NCBI RefSeq assembly: GCF_002161285.1
Contig: NZ_NFHH01000023.1
Span: 1-60,259, forward strand
DNA from: Blautia sp. An81
Lineage (GTDB): Bacteria > Bacillota > Clostridia > Lachnospirales > Lachnospiraceae
Length of the DNA stretch: 60,259 bases
Direction: 5' to 3'
The translations under genes were made by a program, and so were the position numbers. This document shows, one piece after another, positions 40,591 to 49,890 of the stretch; positions within the stretch are counted from its first letter, which is position 1; each line of letters starts with the position of its first letter. The notes beneath the pieces are model-generated. The model had not been told where the DNA came from. It saw only the letters and a list, made by a program, of their open reading frames with translations, and made no database searches.

Positions 40591-43488
40591 ATGAGAAAGT
40601 ATTTTTCAAAGCACTATAAAAATATATCATACTCTATTGATTCTGATAAAAACAAAGGATTGAGAAATGCTCAGTTGGGAGCTGTTCACGCTATCGCATC
40701 TTTCTTTACACTTAATCAAAAAATAGCAGCAATTATAGTTATGCCAACCGGAGCAGGAAAAACGGCTGTGTTGATGCTGGTTCCTTATCTATTATCAAAA
40801 AATAAAGTCTTGGTTGTCACGCCAAGTATAATGGTTCGTGGCCAGATAGCAGAGGATTTCCGTAATCTTTCAACTTTATGTAGGGCAAATGTTTTCAAGG
40901 AGACGATGTCTAAACCAATTGTATATGAAATGCAGCATAAGTTTAAGGATGAAATGATGACAGAACTGGAAAGAGCAGATGTAATTATAGCTACTCCGCA
41001 ATGCGCATTAAGTTTAAGTGAAACAGAATGGGCGGTTAATAATATTTCTCTTATTGAAATTGATGAAGCTCATCATACACCGGCAAAAACATGGCAACAG
41101 ATTTTGATAAATTTGCCGGAGGCAACACATGTCCTGTTTACTGCAACTCCTTTCAGACTGGATAGAAAGGAAATAGTAGGAGATATTGTTTATGATTATC
41201 CACTTTCTAAGGCATATGCAGATGGGATATTTGGCGAAATACAGTACATACCGGTAACTGGTGGGGAAACAAAAGATATTAATATTGCCAAGAAGGCAGA
41301 AGAAGTGCTTTTTGCAGATAAAGAAGAAGGTTTAAAACATTATTTAATGGTTAGGACAGATACAAAATGTAATGCTGAATATCTAGAAGATATATATAAA
41401 GAAAATACGTGTCTGCGCCTTCGACGCATTGATAGTTCAATGGGTAATACTCAAGTAAAAAAATATATTCAGGAATTGAAAGATGATCTACTTGACGGTA
41501 TTATTTGTGTGGACATGCTCGGTGAGGGTTTTGATTTTCCGAATCTTAAAATTGCTGCAATTCATGTGCCACATAAATCTTTAGCAAGTACACTACAGTT
41601 TATTGGCAGATTTGCTCGTACCAATGCCGAGTACATTGGGAAGGCAAAATTTATTGCTGCAAATGATGAAGATCTTGAGATAGAAAATAATCGGCTTTTT
41701 TCCAGTGATGCAGTATGGCAAGATATGATTATTAATATGAGCGAAGCAAAAAATAAAAAGGAGCAATCAGATAGAAAATATTTTAAATCATACGAAGAGG
41801 AAAATGGAAATTATAAAGAAAATAGAATATCATTGCAATCTATAACTGTAAATTGTCATGACCGTATATACCGGGTAAAAGATTTTAATTTAAACGCAGA
41901 TTTTCCAAAATCATTTAATGTTGCTAATCGAATATATAGGAATAGAGATGATAATACGATTGTCGGCATTGGAATGGAATATGTATCCCCTTTATGGATG
42001 AATGGAGAGAGCAAGATTAATTTAGAGTACTTTTTATATATTGTTCATTTCCAACAATCCTTAAAGCTATTGCATATCTATTCTCAAACTCATACAGAGG
42101 CTGTTTATGAAGAAATTGCAGCGACATTTTGCTCGGAGTTTGAAAAAATATCAAAGTCGGAAATGAATAGAGTGCTTGGGAATTTATCAAACTTTGAAAT
42201 CTTTAACTCTGGTATGGTGAATAGATTTAATGAATCCGGAGAAGCATACCGGATTATGGCTGGATCTGATGTGAGTGATGCAATTGATCCGAGTACAGGA
42301 AAAATGTATTCTGCGGGACATGTTTTTTGTAAGGCAACAGGACAATTTATAGAAGGACAGAAAACTATTACGATTGGATATAGTAGTGGCTCAAAGGTAT
42401 GGAGCAGTGAATATAAAAGTCTACCGAATTATATCCAATGGGTTGATGAAATTGGTAATAAAATTACAAATAATTCTATTAAAGTAAAAACCAACACCAA
42501 CTATGACTATATTCCAATGCCAGAGAAACTAGAAAGTTATCCAGACAATATATTTTTTGGAGATTTCTCCAATGAAACATATTCTTCACCACCGGTAGTA
42601 AGAAGCCATACTAATATAACTTTTTCAAAAAGGTTGACAGATTTTTCTATTTATATTGAAAAGATAGAGAAATCAAGAGTAATATTCCGTTTGGAAGCAG
42701 ATGATATTAAGGAAAGATTTACGTGTGATTTGCAAGGAAAATATACATCTGATACTGAAAATTTGTATACACATGTGAGAGCGGTTGAATATAAGCTTGC
42801 TGATTATTTAAATGATAATCCTATTGCATTCAAAACCTATGATGATGTTTTGATTTCTGGCTTTGAAATATATCCAAGCATTTCCGATAATGTTTCAACA
42901 TATGATCCAAATCAAATTATAGCTATAGATTGGGCTAGTTATGGAACGGATACGAGGGTTGAGTTTTGTACAGAAAAAACAAAAACTAGTATATCAATTC
43001 AGGACACTTTGCGGACTATTCTGCTGGAGAATTCAGAGAATAAGTATATACTGTATGATCATGGAACTGGTGAAATAGCAGATTATATTGCCATACAAGA
43101 AGAGGAGACCCGATTAATAGTTAGACTTTATCATGTGAAAAAGAAGAGTTCGGTTGGATATAATTCTAGTACAGGAGACGTTTATGAAGTAGCAGGTCAA
43201 GCTGTTAAATCGATTACTTGGTTGACGACAAAAGGAAAATTTATTGAAAAAATTTCAGATAGACATAGGGGTGGTCATTGTCAATTGTTAAATGGAGAAT
43301 ATGATGAATTTATTAGAGAATTGAGAGGTACCACTAAACAAATTGTTGGTTATATTGTAATAGTTCAACCTGCTTTAAGTAGAACGGTACCAATGCCAGA
43401 TAAAATTCAAGAAATTCTTGCTGCGGCATCTTCGTATATATCAAGAGCAGGCAAAGTCAGAGGACTTGAAATATTTGGAAGCGAATAA
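40591..43488 (+). CDS. DEAD/DEAH-box helicase with C-terminal nuclease-like domain
   Basis: The 965-residue protein is a superfamily 2 helicase with Walker A VMPTGAGKT (residue ~51), Walker B IEIDEAHH (~158), motif III FTATPFR, and motif VI LQFIGRFART. The middle ~400 residues are unfamiliar. Near residues 825-905 a segment with HGTGEIADYIAI, LIVRLYHVKKKS and VAGQAVKSITW resembles a PD-(D/E)xK nuclease core seen at the C-terminus of other stand-alone defence helicases. A single-protein helicase-nuclease that degrades invading DNA is the likely role, in a defence-island setting. AGAGGAAGG precedes the start. Confidence 0.82.
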   Translation: MRKYFSKHYKNISYSIDSDKNKGLRNAQLGAVHAIASFFTLNQKIAAIIVMPTGAGKTAVLMLVPYLLSKNKVLVVTPSIMVRGQIAEDFRNLSTLCRANVFKETMSKPIVYEMQHKFKDEMMTELERADVIIATPQCALSLSETEWAVNNISLIEIDEAHHTPAKTWQQILINLPEATHVLFTATPFRLDRKEIVGDIVYDYPLSKAYADGIFGEIQYIPVTGGETKDINIAKKAEEVLFADKEEGLKHYLMVRTDTKCNAEYLEDIYKENTCLRLRRIDSSMGNTQVKKYIQELKDDLLDGIICVDMLGEGFDFPNLKIAAIHVPHKSLASTLQFIGRFARTNAEYIGKAKFIAANDEDLEIENNRLFSSDAVWQDMIINMSEAKNKKEQSDRKYFKSYEEENGNYKENRISLQSITVNCHDRIYRVKDFNLNADFPKSFNVANRIYRNRDDNTIVGIGMEYVSPLWMNGESKINLEYFLYIVHFQQSLKLLHIYSQTHTEAVYEEIAATFCSEFEKISKSEMNRVLGNLSNFEIFNSGMVNRFNESGEAYRIMAGSDVSDAIDPSTGKMYSAGHVFCKATGQFIEGQKTITIGYSSGSKVWSSEYKSLPNYIQWVDEIGNKITNNSIKVKTNTNYDYIPMPEKLESYPDNIFFGDFSNETYSSPPVVRSHTNITFSKRLTDFSIYIEKIEKSRVIFRLEADDIKERFTCDLQGKYTSDTENLYTHVRAVEYKLADYLNDNPIAFKTYDDVLISGFEIYPSISDNVSTYDPNQIIAIDWASYGTDTRVEFCTEKTKTSISIQDTLRTILLENSENKYILYDHGTGEIADYIAIQEEETRLIVRLYHVKKKSSVGYNSSTGDVYEVAGQAVKSITWLTTKGKFIEKISDRHRGGHCQLLNGEYDEFIRELRGTTKQIVGYIVIVQPALSRTVPMPDKIQEILAAASSYISRAGKVRGLEIFGSE

Positions 43489-43502
43489 AGGAATACAAAC
43501 AA

Positions 43503-43661
43503 TGAAGGAGTTTATAGTGCCTGGCACCGTGAAATTTGCTATGACCTCCTTTGATGGGTTTTGTTGTGGTGACTTAATTCTACCAAACGGCTATAGGCCA
43601 TGTCTTTATTATTATGAAATTTTATTTTTGCGAAATTTATTATACGTCATCAAGATTCCTT
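43503..43661 (+). CDS. small ORF, possible gene remnant (EFIVPGTV motif)
   Basis: The frame from the ATG at 43503 encodes about 52 residues beginning MKEFIVPGTVKFAMTSFDGF. The first part is repeated, at DNA level 24 of 26 bases, at 53406-53431, where it soon meets a stop. There is no strong ribosome binding site. It is probably the 5' fragment of an older gene present on both sides of the four-gene defence operon, not a functional protein. Confidence 0.35.
43508..43533 (+). repeat. 26-bp direct repeat, left copy
   Basis: GAGTTTATAGTGCCTGG... over 26 bases differs at two positions from the copy at 53406-53431. The two copies bracket the helicase-DUF4391-Mod-Res operon in direct orientation. 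Confidence 0.8.
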
Positions 43662-43824
43662 AGAATTTATTTGTTTCTAGAGTATATTTTTAGATTTATT
43701 TAATTTATATTAAAGCTCGAGACAAAAATTGAAGGAAAAGCGAAAATCATATATAATTATAGAAAGTTAATTCGTAAATAAATTGCATATATTATTGCGC
43801 TAAAGTGAGATTAAGTATTACCAC

Positions 43825-44019
43825 TGTGTGATACTTTGGATGGAATATATGTATAAGGTCCTGAATTATCAGGGAATACCATCTGATGCAGGGAGTGCTA
43901 TCAAGTATAATATCCCACAGACATCCAAATAATTGGATTTTCTGATATCCCGTTACGGGAAACGAAAAGATGTAAATGTAGTTTTGATTGAACTGAAACA
44001 ATGGGACGAACTGAGGTAA
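43825..44019 (+). pseudogene. DUF2075-type helicase N-terminal remnant
   Basis: One frame reads MEYMYKVLNYQGIPSDAGSA, then KYNIPQTSK, a stop, and LDFLISRYGKRKDVNV followed by VVLIELKQWDELR and a second stop. This matches the N-terminal nuclease-like part of DUF2075 proteins (SMxYMYKVLN ... IPxTSKRIDFIISG ... VVIIELKQW, as I recall). The in-frame TAA stands where an Arg codon is expected, and the rest of the gene is absent. It is debris of an earlier defence gene. Confidence 0.65.
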
Positions 44020-44077
44020 TTCCGGGGGGCGGTTTGGCGCAGAAATATATCGAGGATAAGGAAGGAGGTCAGTGCCT

Positions 44078-47000
44078 GTGGAGATATTTGATAACATCAC
44101 CAAAGTGGTACGTGATGACCTAAAAGAGAAAATAAAACCAAGAAGCAAAGTCTCCATAGCAGCGGCCTGCTTCTCTATGTATGCATACAAAGAACTGAAG
44201 AGTCAGTTGGAAAAGGTGGATGAATTCCGCTTTATTTTTACGTCTCCGACATTCATAAAAGAGAAGGCTGAGAAGCAGAAGAGAGAGTTCTATATTCCGA
44301 GGCTCAGCCGTGAGAATAGTCTTTATGGAACTGAATTCGAGATAAAGCTGCGTAATGAAATGACGCAGAAAGCTATTGCTAAAGAGTGCGCCGATTGGAT
44401 TCGGAAGAAGGCTACATTTAAGTCCAATGTTACCGGTGAAAATATGGGTGGATTCATGACGGTAGATTCACCGGTGGAGCAGACAGCGTATATGCCAATT
44501 AATGGTTTTACGACCGTCGATATTGGATGTGAGCGCGGGAATAACAGCTATAATATGGTAAACAGTATGGAGGCTCCATTTTCCACTCAGTACATGCAGC
44601 TGTTTGAAACTCTGTGGAATGATAAAGAAAAGATACAGGATGTAACGGAGACGATCATCTCCAATATCAGCACGGCATACAATGAAAATTCTCCAGAGTT
44701 TATCTATTTTATGACGCTGTATAATGTCTTCAGTGAGTTCCTGGATGATATTTCCGAAGATGTTCTGCCTAATGATGCAACGGGCTTTAAGCAAAGTAAG
44801 ATTTGGAATATGCTATATGACTTCCAGCGTGATGCGGTACTTGCCATCATCAATAAGTTGGAAAAATATAATGGCTGCATACTGGCAGACAGCGTTGGTC
44901 TTGGTAAGACCTTTACGGCGCTGGCAGTCATCAAATACTACGAAAATAGAAATAAGACAGTTCTTGTACTCTGTCCCAAAAAGCTTTGCGAGAACTGGAA
45001 CACATATAAAGATAACTATGTCAACAATCCGATTGCTTCTGATCGGTTGAACTATGCTGTATTGTTTCATACGGATTTATCACGTAGCGGTGGTGTTTCA
45101 AATGGAATTGATTTGGATCGTCTTAACTGGGGCAACTATGACCTGGTCGTGATTGACGAATCGCATAATTTCCGCAATGGAGCCGGGACTCATGCCAATA
45201 CACAGGAGAACCGGTATGTGAAATTGATGGATAAGGTCATCCGTGCCGGCGTTAAAACAAAGGTGCTAATGCTTTCTGCTACACCAGTAAATAACAGATT
45301 TACAGATCTTAAGAATCAGTTGGCACTTGCCTATGAGGGAAACTCAGAGTTTATTAATGAACAGTTGGATACAAAGAAACCTATTGAAGAGATATTCCGT
45401 CAGGCTCAAAAAGCTTTTAATGCATGGAGCAAACTTGAGCCTGAAACAAGAACGACGGATGCACTGCTGCGAACACTGGATTTTGATTTCTTTGAGGTTT
45501 TGGACAGCGTAACAATTGCACGATCCAGAAGACATATAGAGAAGTATTATAACACAGAAGAGATTGGAAAATTTCCGGAGCGGTTAAAGCCAATATCAAA
45601 GAGACCGGGCCTTACAGATCTCAATGATGCCATCAATTACAATGAAATCTATGAACAGCTGATGCAGCTTACACTATGCATATATACACCATCGCATTAT
45701 ATTTTTCCAAGTAAGATGTCGAAGTATGTAGATTTGACTCATAACAAGGGCAATAACCTTACTCAGAAAGGTCGTGAGCAAGGTATCCGGCGTTTAATGA
45801 GCATCAACCTGTTGAAGAGACTCGAAAGCTCCGTTTACTCATTTAGCTTGACACTTGCAAGAATACGTGATCTTATCCAGGATACAATTGATGCTATTAA
45901 TCAGTTTGAAAAGTATGGCAAAGCGGAACTGGACATGTACGAAGCCAATGATAATGATTTCGATATGGAAGATGGAAACACGGATTTCTTCACGGTTGGT
46001 AAGAAGGTAAAAATAGATCTGGCAGATATGGACTATAAGACATGGAGAGCAGAGCTTCGATATGATGCGGATACTTTGGAGCTTCTTACGCTTATGGTCG
46101 CTGACATTACTCCGGAACATGACCTAAAGCTTCAGACTCTTTTCAAACTTCTGGACGAAAAGATGGCTAATTCTATCAATGAAGGGAACAAGAAGGTGCT
46201 AATCTTCTCTGCTTTTTCTGATACAGCGGAGTATCTTTATGATCAGGTTGCCAGCTACATGAAGAATAATTATGGCCTGGATACAGCGGTCATCACTGGA
46301 ACGATTGATGGTAGGACAACCATTAAAGGGTTGAAGGCAACACTGAATAATGTGTTGACTTGTTTCTCTCCGATATCCAAGAGCAGGGATGTTCTGATGC
46401 CAGGAAGCACAGAGGAGATTGATGTTCTTATTGCTACTGATTGTATTTCTGAAGGTCAGAACCTGCAGGATTGCGATTATTTGGTGAACTATGATATCCA
46501 TTGGAATCCGGTCCGTATTATTCAGAGGTTTGGTCGTATCGATCGTATCGGCAGCCGGAACCAGTACATACAGCTGGTGAACTTTTGGCCGGATATGACA
46601 CTGGATGACTATATTAATCTGAAGTCTCGTGTTGAGACAAGGATGAAGATTTCTGTCATGACTTCTACAGGAGATGATGATCTAATCAATCCGGAAGAGA
46701 AGGGGGATTTGGAATACAGAAAGCAGCAGTTGAAGCGGTTGCAGGATGAAGTGGTCGATATCGAGGATATGTCCACAGGTATTTCCATCATGGATCTGGG
46801 GCTGAATGAGTTCCGTCTGGATTTGCTGGAATACATAAAGACGCATGAAGATCTGGCAAAGAAGCCGAAAGGGCTTCATGCTGTGGTACCTACCACGGAA
46901 GAGAATCCGGAAGGCGTGATCTTCGTTCTACGGAACATCAACAACAATATTAATATTGATAATCAGAACCGGATTCATCCGTTCTATATGGTTTACATTG

Positions 47001-47308
47001 GAATTGATGGGGAAGTTGTCTGTGATTATCTGAATCCGAAGAAACTTCTTGATACAGTTCGGTTGCTTTGCCGTGGTAAATCCGAGCCTGTATTGGAGCT
47101 TTGTGGGAAGTTTAATAAAGAAACTGATGATGGACGAAATATGAAGGAAGTATCACAGCTTCTTTCCGATGCCATCAATTCCATTATTGATGTTAAGGAA
47201 GAGAGCGATATTGACAGTCTGTTTTCCGCAGGAGGCACTTCAGCACTGATGTCAGAGATTAACGGACTGGATGATTTTGAGCTGATTTGCTTCCTAGTTG
47301 TGAAATGA
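44078..47308 (+). CDS. SNF2-type helicase with N-terminal PLD-like region
   Basis: The start is GTG, either 44072 or 44078; GGAGG at 44062-44067 fits 44078 better. The ~1076-residue protein starts with a phospholipase-D-like segment (SKVSIAAACFSMYAYKEL; a clear HKD motif is not visible). It continues with an SNF2-type ATPase: LADSVGLGKTFTALAV (~residue 273), VVIDESHNFRN (~361), MLSATPVNN and IQRFGRIDRIGS. It is first in a tight operon with DUF4391, a methyltransferase and a Res-like nuclease. It likely translocates along DNA as part of a restriction complex. The gap to the next gene is about ten bases. Confidence 0.85.
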   Translation: MEIFDNITKVVRDDLKEKIKPRSKVSIAAACFSMYAYKELKSQLEKVDEFRFIFTSPTFIKEKAEKQKREFYIPRLSRENSLYGTEFEIKLRNEMTQKAIAKECADWIRKKATFKSNVTGENMGGFMTVDSPVEQTAYMPINGFTTVDIGCERGNNSYNMVNSMEAPFSTQYMQLFETLWNDKEKIQDVTETIISNISTAYNENSPEFIYFMTLYNVFSEFLDDISEDVLPNDATGFKQSKIWNMLYDFQRDAVLAIINKLEKYNGCILADSVGLGKTFTALAVIKYYENRNKTVLVLCPKKLCENWNTYKDNYVNNPIASDRLNYAVLFHTDLSRSGGVSNGIDLDRLNWGNYDLVVIDESHNFRNGAGTHANTQENRYVKLMDKVIRAGVKTKVLMLSATPVNNRFTDLKNQLALAYEGNSEFINEQLDTKKPIEEIFRQAQKAFNAWSKLEPETRTTDALLRTLDFDFFEVLDSVTIARSRRHIEKYYNTEEIGKFPERLKPISKRPGLTDLNDAINYNEIYEQLMQLTLCIYTPSHYIFPSKMSKYVDLTHNKGNNLTQKGREQGIRRLMSINLLKRLESSVYSFSLTLARIRDLIQDTIDAINQFEKYGKAELDMYEANDNDFDMEDGNTDFFTVGKKVKIDLADMDYKTWRAELRYDADTLELLTLMVADITPEHDLKLQTLFKLLDEKMANSINEGNKKVLIFSAFSDTAEYLYDQVASYMKNNYGLDTAVITGTIDGRTTIKGLKATLNNVLTCFSPISKSRDVLMPGSTEEIDVLIATDCISEGQNLQDCDYLVNYDIHWNPVRIIQRFGRIDRIGSRNQYIQLVNFWPDMTLDDYINLKSRVETRMKISVMTSTGDDDLINPEEKGDLEYRKQQLKRLQDEVVDIEDMSTGISIMDLGLNEFRLDLLEYIKTHEDLAKKPKGLHAVVPTTEENPEGVIFVLRNINNNINIDNQNRIHPFYMVYIGIDGEVVCDYLNPKKLLDTVRLLCRGKSEPVLELCGKFNKETDDGRNMKEVSQLLSDAINSIIDVKEESDIDSLFSAGGTSALMSEINGLDDFELICFLVVK

Positions 47309-47318
47309 GGTGCTGAGA

Positions 47319-47969
47319 TTGATTGGTTTACCGAAAAGTACGGAGTTCAATCGGCGAATACCGAAGCAGAAGTTTTATGAGAATCTAACAGTGTCGCCAA
47401 CATTGAAGCGATTCTTTACTGATCAGATTAAGGTGATTTATTGGAGAAATAAAGTCGCTGCCACTACGATGAATCTTGCAGTAGGTGAAGTGGTAACAGA
47501 GATTGAAATTTTTGAGATAAGGCTTAATGAGCAGAAACTTGATGAATCTGTTCTCAGGCAGATCGACAAAGAAATACCATATCATATTGTTTTTTTGCTG
47601 GAATACGATGGAGAGTATCAGGCATGGGCAGCATATAAAGAAGCTTCTGTTACTGGCAATAATGCCTTTAAAGTAGGAAACTATTATCATACGGATTGGC
47701 TGGAAGAGGCAGATCTTCCATTGAAGATTCATGGACTGAATATTGATAAGGTGTATGAAAACTATGTCCGACAAATCGCCGGCGATGCATTACAGGCTGA
47801 AGAGCAGGAAAGTCTGAAGGTTTCAGTTGAACGCGATAATCGACATCAAAAACTTCAGAAACGGATTACTACTTTGCAACAGAAGGTTCGCAAAGAAAAG
47901 CAATTGAACAAAAAAATACAGTTAAATACAGAGCTGAAGAAACTAAAAAAGGAACTGGAGGATCTCTAA
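47319..47969 (+). CDS. DUF4391 protein
   Basis: The likely start is TTG 47319 (MIGLPKSTEFNRR), with GAGG nine bases before it; a GTG at 47310 sits directly on that site and is less likely. The 216-residue protein has the family pattern RRIPKQKFYENL, VIYWRNKVAATTMNL, IPYHIVFLLEYDGEYQAWAA and a C-terminal coiled coil (KRITTLQQKVRKEKQLNKK). DUF4391 genes regularly accompany type III-like methyltransferase and helicase genes; the molecular role is unknown. The coiled coil suggests a bridge between subunits. Confidence 0.85.
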   Translation: MIGLPKSTEFNRRIPKQKFYENLTVSPTLKRFFTDQIKVIYWRNKVAATTMNLAVGEVVTEIEIFEIRLNEQKLDESVLRQIDKEIPYHIVFLLEYDGEYQAWAAYKEASVTGNNAFKVGNYYHTDWLEEADLPLKIHGLNIDKVYENYVRQIAGDALQAEEQESLKVSVERDNRHQKLQKRITTLQQKVRKEKQLNKKIQLNTELKKLKKELEDL

Positions 47970-47970
47970 G

Positions 47971-49875
47971 ATGGAAAAAATGAGAATGGAGTCAGTGAAT
48001 ATGACAGAAAAGAATGTGGATAAGATTGCTGCTTTATTTCCCAATTGTATTACGGAATCTCTGGATGAAGAAAAGAGTACTCCAGAGAAAAAAGCGTACA
48101 AAAAGGTTGTGAATTTTGACGTGCTTCGTCAGATGCTTTCTGGAGAAGTTCTTGAAGGTGATGAGGCTTATGAGTTTACATGGGTTGGAAAAAAATCAGC
48201 AATTATTGAAGCAAATACACCAACTAAAAAAACACTTCGGCCTTGTAAAGAAGAAAGCGTAAATTGGGATTCAACAGAGAATTTATATATTGAAGGCGAT
48301 AATCTTGAAGTGCTGAAACTTCTTCAGGAAAGCTATTTAGGTAAAGTCAAGATGATTTATATTGATCCACCGTACAACACTGGAAACGACTTCATCTACC
48401 GTGATGATTTTGCACAGAGTGCGGACAAGTATGACGAGGGCTGTGGCATATTTGACGAAGATGATAATTGTTTGTTCAAGAATACTGATGCCAATGGCCG
48501 TTTTCATTCTGATTGGTGCAGTATGATATATTCCCGTCTTATGTTGGCGAGGAATTTATTGACCGATGATGGTGTGATTTTTATTTCTATTGATGATCAC
48601 GAGCAAGAAAATTTAAAAAAATGTTGTGATGAAGTTTTTGGAAGTTCCAACTTTTTAGAACAAATAGTGTGGAAAAGAAGAGCGAATACACCAAATGATA
48701 GATATATTGGAAAAATTCATGAGTATATTTTTGTATATTCAAAAAATATAAAAGCGCTAAAATTATACTTACAACCTCGGGACAGTCAAATTGATAGTAA
48801 ATATAAAAATCCTAATAACGATCCTCGCGGCCCATGGTTTGCAGATAATTTAAGCGCAAATGGGAAGGGGGGGCGATTAGTAAAAAGTTGCGTTTTTCCG
48901 ATAAGAAATCCCCACAATAATATAGACTACTATCCGCCACAAAATAAATGCTGGCTATTTAACGAGGAAAAAGTCAAACAATACCTGAAAGAAGATAGAA
49001 TTGGTTTTAGAGAAAGTACCGGAACACCATATCTAAAGAGATTTTTATCCGAGGTTAGACAAGGAAGCACTTTGCCGACAATCATATTAGATAAAGGCTT
49101 CTCCACTGATTCTGCGAAAGAGATTAGAAATCTTTTTCAACTAGATGTTTTTGAATTCACAAAACCAACGAAGTTAATAGAAACTCTATTAAGAACGGGA
49201 ACAAATGGTAATGATATCGTTCTTGACTTCTTCTCCGGATCCGCCACCACTGCCCATGCTGTAATGCAGCTCAATGCTGAAGATGGAGGTAATCGTAAGT
49301 TTATCATGGTTCAACTTCCAGAAAAATGCGACAAAAAATCCGAAGCTTTCAAGGCAGGATATAAAAACATCTGCGAAATTGGTAAAGAACGTATCCGCCG
49401 TGCTGGAGCTAAAATAAAAGAAGAAAATCCAATCGGAACTCAAGATTTGGATACTGGCTTCCGTGTTCTTAAACTTGATGATTCTAATATGATAGATGTC
49501 TATTATGCGGCAGATGAATTTGAACAGCAAACCCTTGCAGATATGGTTTCTAATATCAAAGAAGATCGCACCGCTCTTGACCTGTTCTTCGGCTGTTTAC
49601 TGGATTGGGGTCTGCCTCTTTCCATGCCTTACCACAGTGAGAAAATCGACGGTTACACCGTCCACACCTATAACGATGGCGACCTGATCGCTTGCTTTGA
49701 TAAAAATATCCCGGAAAGCGTGGTCAAGACCATCGCCAAGCGCAAACCTCTCCGTGCTGTGTTCCGTGACTCTGGCTTTGCCAGCAGTCCTGCTAAGATC
49801 AATGTGTTTGAAATCTTCAAGCTGTACATGCCTGAGAGTGCCAATGAGATTACCAAACGAGTAAAAGTCATCTAA
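47971..49875 (+). CDS. type III Mod-like DNA adenine methyltransferase
   Basis: The 634-residue beta-class methyltransferase has the catalytic motif IYIDPPYNTG (Asp132) before the SAM-binding motif DFFSGSATTAHAV (Asp419). This is the order of type III Mod proteins, which modify adenine N6. YIEGDNLEVLKLL and FISIDDHE are also typical. GGAGG lies 13 bases before the ATG. Residues about 220-410 form the target recognition domain. Their DNA (about 48630-49200) is visibly more A+T-rich than both flanks, suggesting exchange of specificity. It follows DUF4391 by one base and precedes the Res gene by 15. Confidence 0.9.
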   Translation: MEKMRMESVNMTEKNVDKIAALFPNCITESLDEEKSTPEKKAYKKVVNFDVLRQMLSGEVLEGDEAYEFTWVGKKSAIIEANTPTKKTLRPCKEESVNWDSTENLYIEGDNLEVLKLLQESYLGKVKMIYIDPPYNTGNDFIYRDDFAQSADKYDEGCGIFDEDDNCLFKNTDANGRFHSDWCSMIYSRLMLARNLLTDDGVIFISIDDHEQENLKKCCDEVFGSSNFLEQIVWKRRANTPNDRYIGKIHEYIFVYSKNIKALKLYLQPRDSQIDSKYKNPNNDPRGPWFADNLSANGKGGRLVKSCVFPIRNPHNNIDYYPPQNKCWLFNEEKVKQYLKEDRIGFRESTGTPYLKRFLSEVRQGSTLPTIILDKGFSTDSAKEIRNLFQLDVFEFTKPTKLIETLLRTGTNGNDIVLDFFSGSATTAHAVMQLNAEDGGNRKFIMVQLPEKCDKKSEAFKAGYKNICEIGKERIRRAGAKIKEENPIGTQDLDTGFRVLKLDDSNMIDVYYAADEFEQQTLADMVSNIKEDRTALDLFFGCLLDWGLPLSMPYHSEKIDGYTVHTYNDGDLIACFDKNIPESVVKTIAKRKPLRAVFRDSGFASSPAKINVFEIFKLYMPESANEITKRVKVI

Positions 49876-49890
49876 GAAAGGGGCTTCCCA

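Noticed and set aside
43792-44190. 132-codon minus-strand ORF between the helicase genes
   Set aside because: It is opposite the DUF2075-like remnant and the helicase start and has no binding site.
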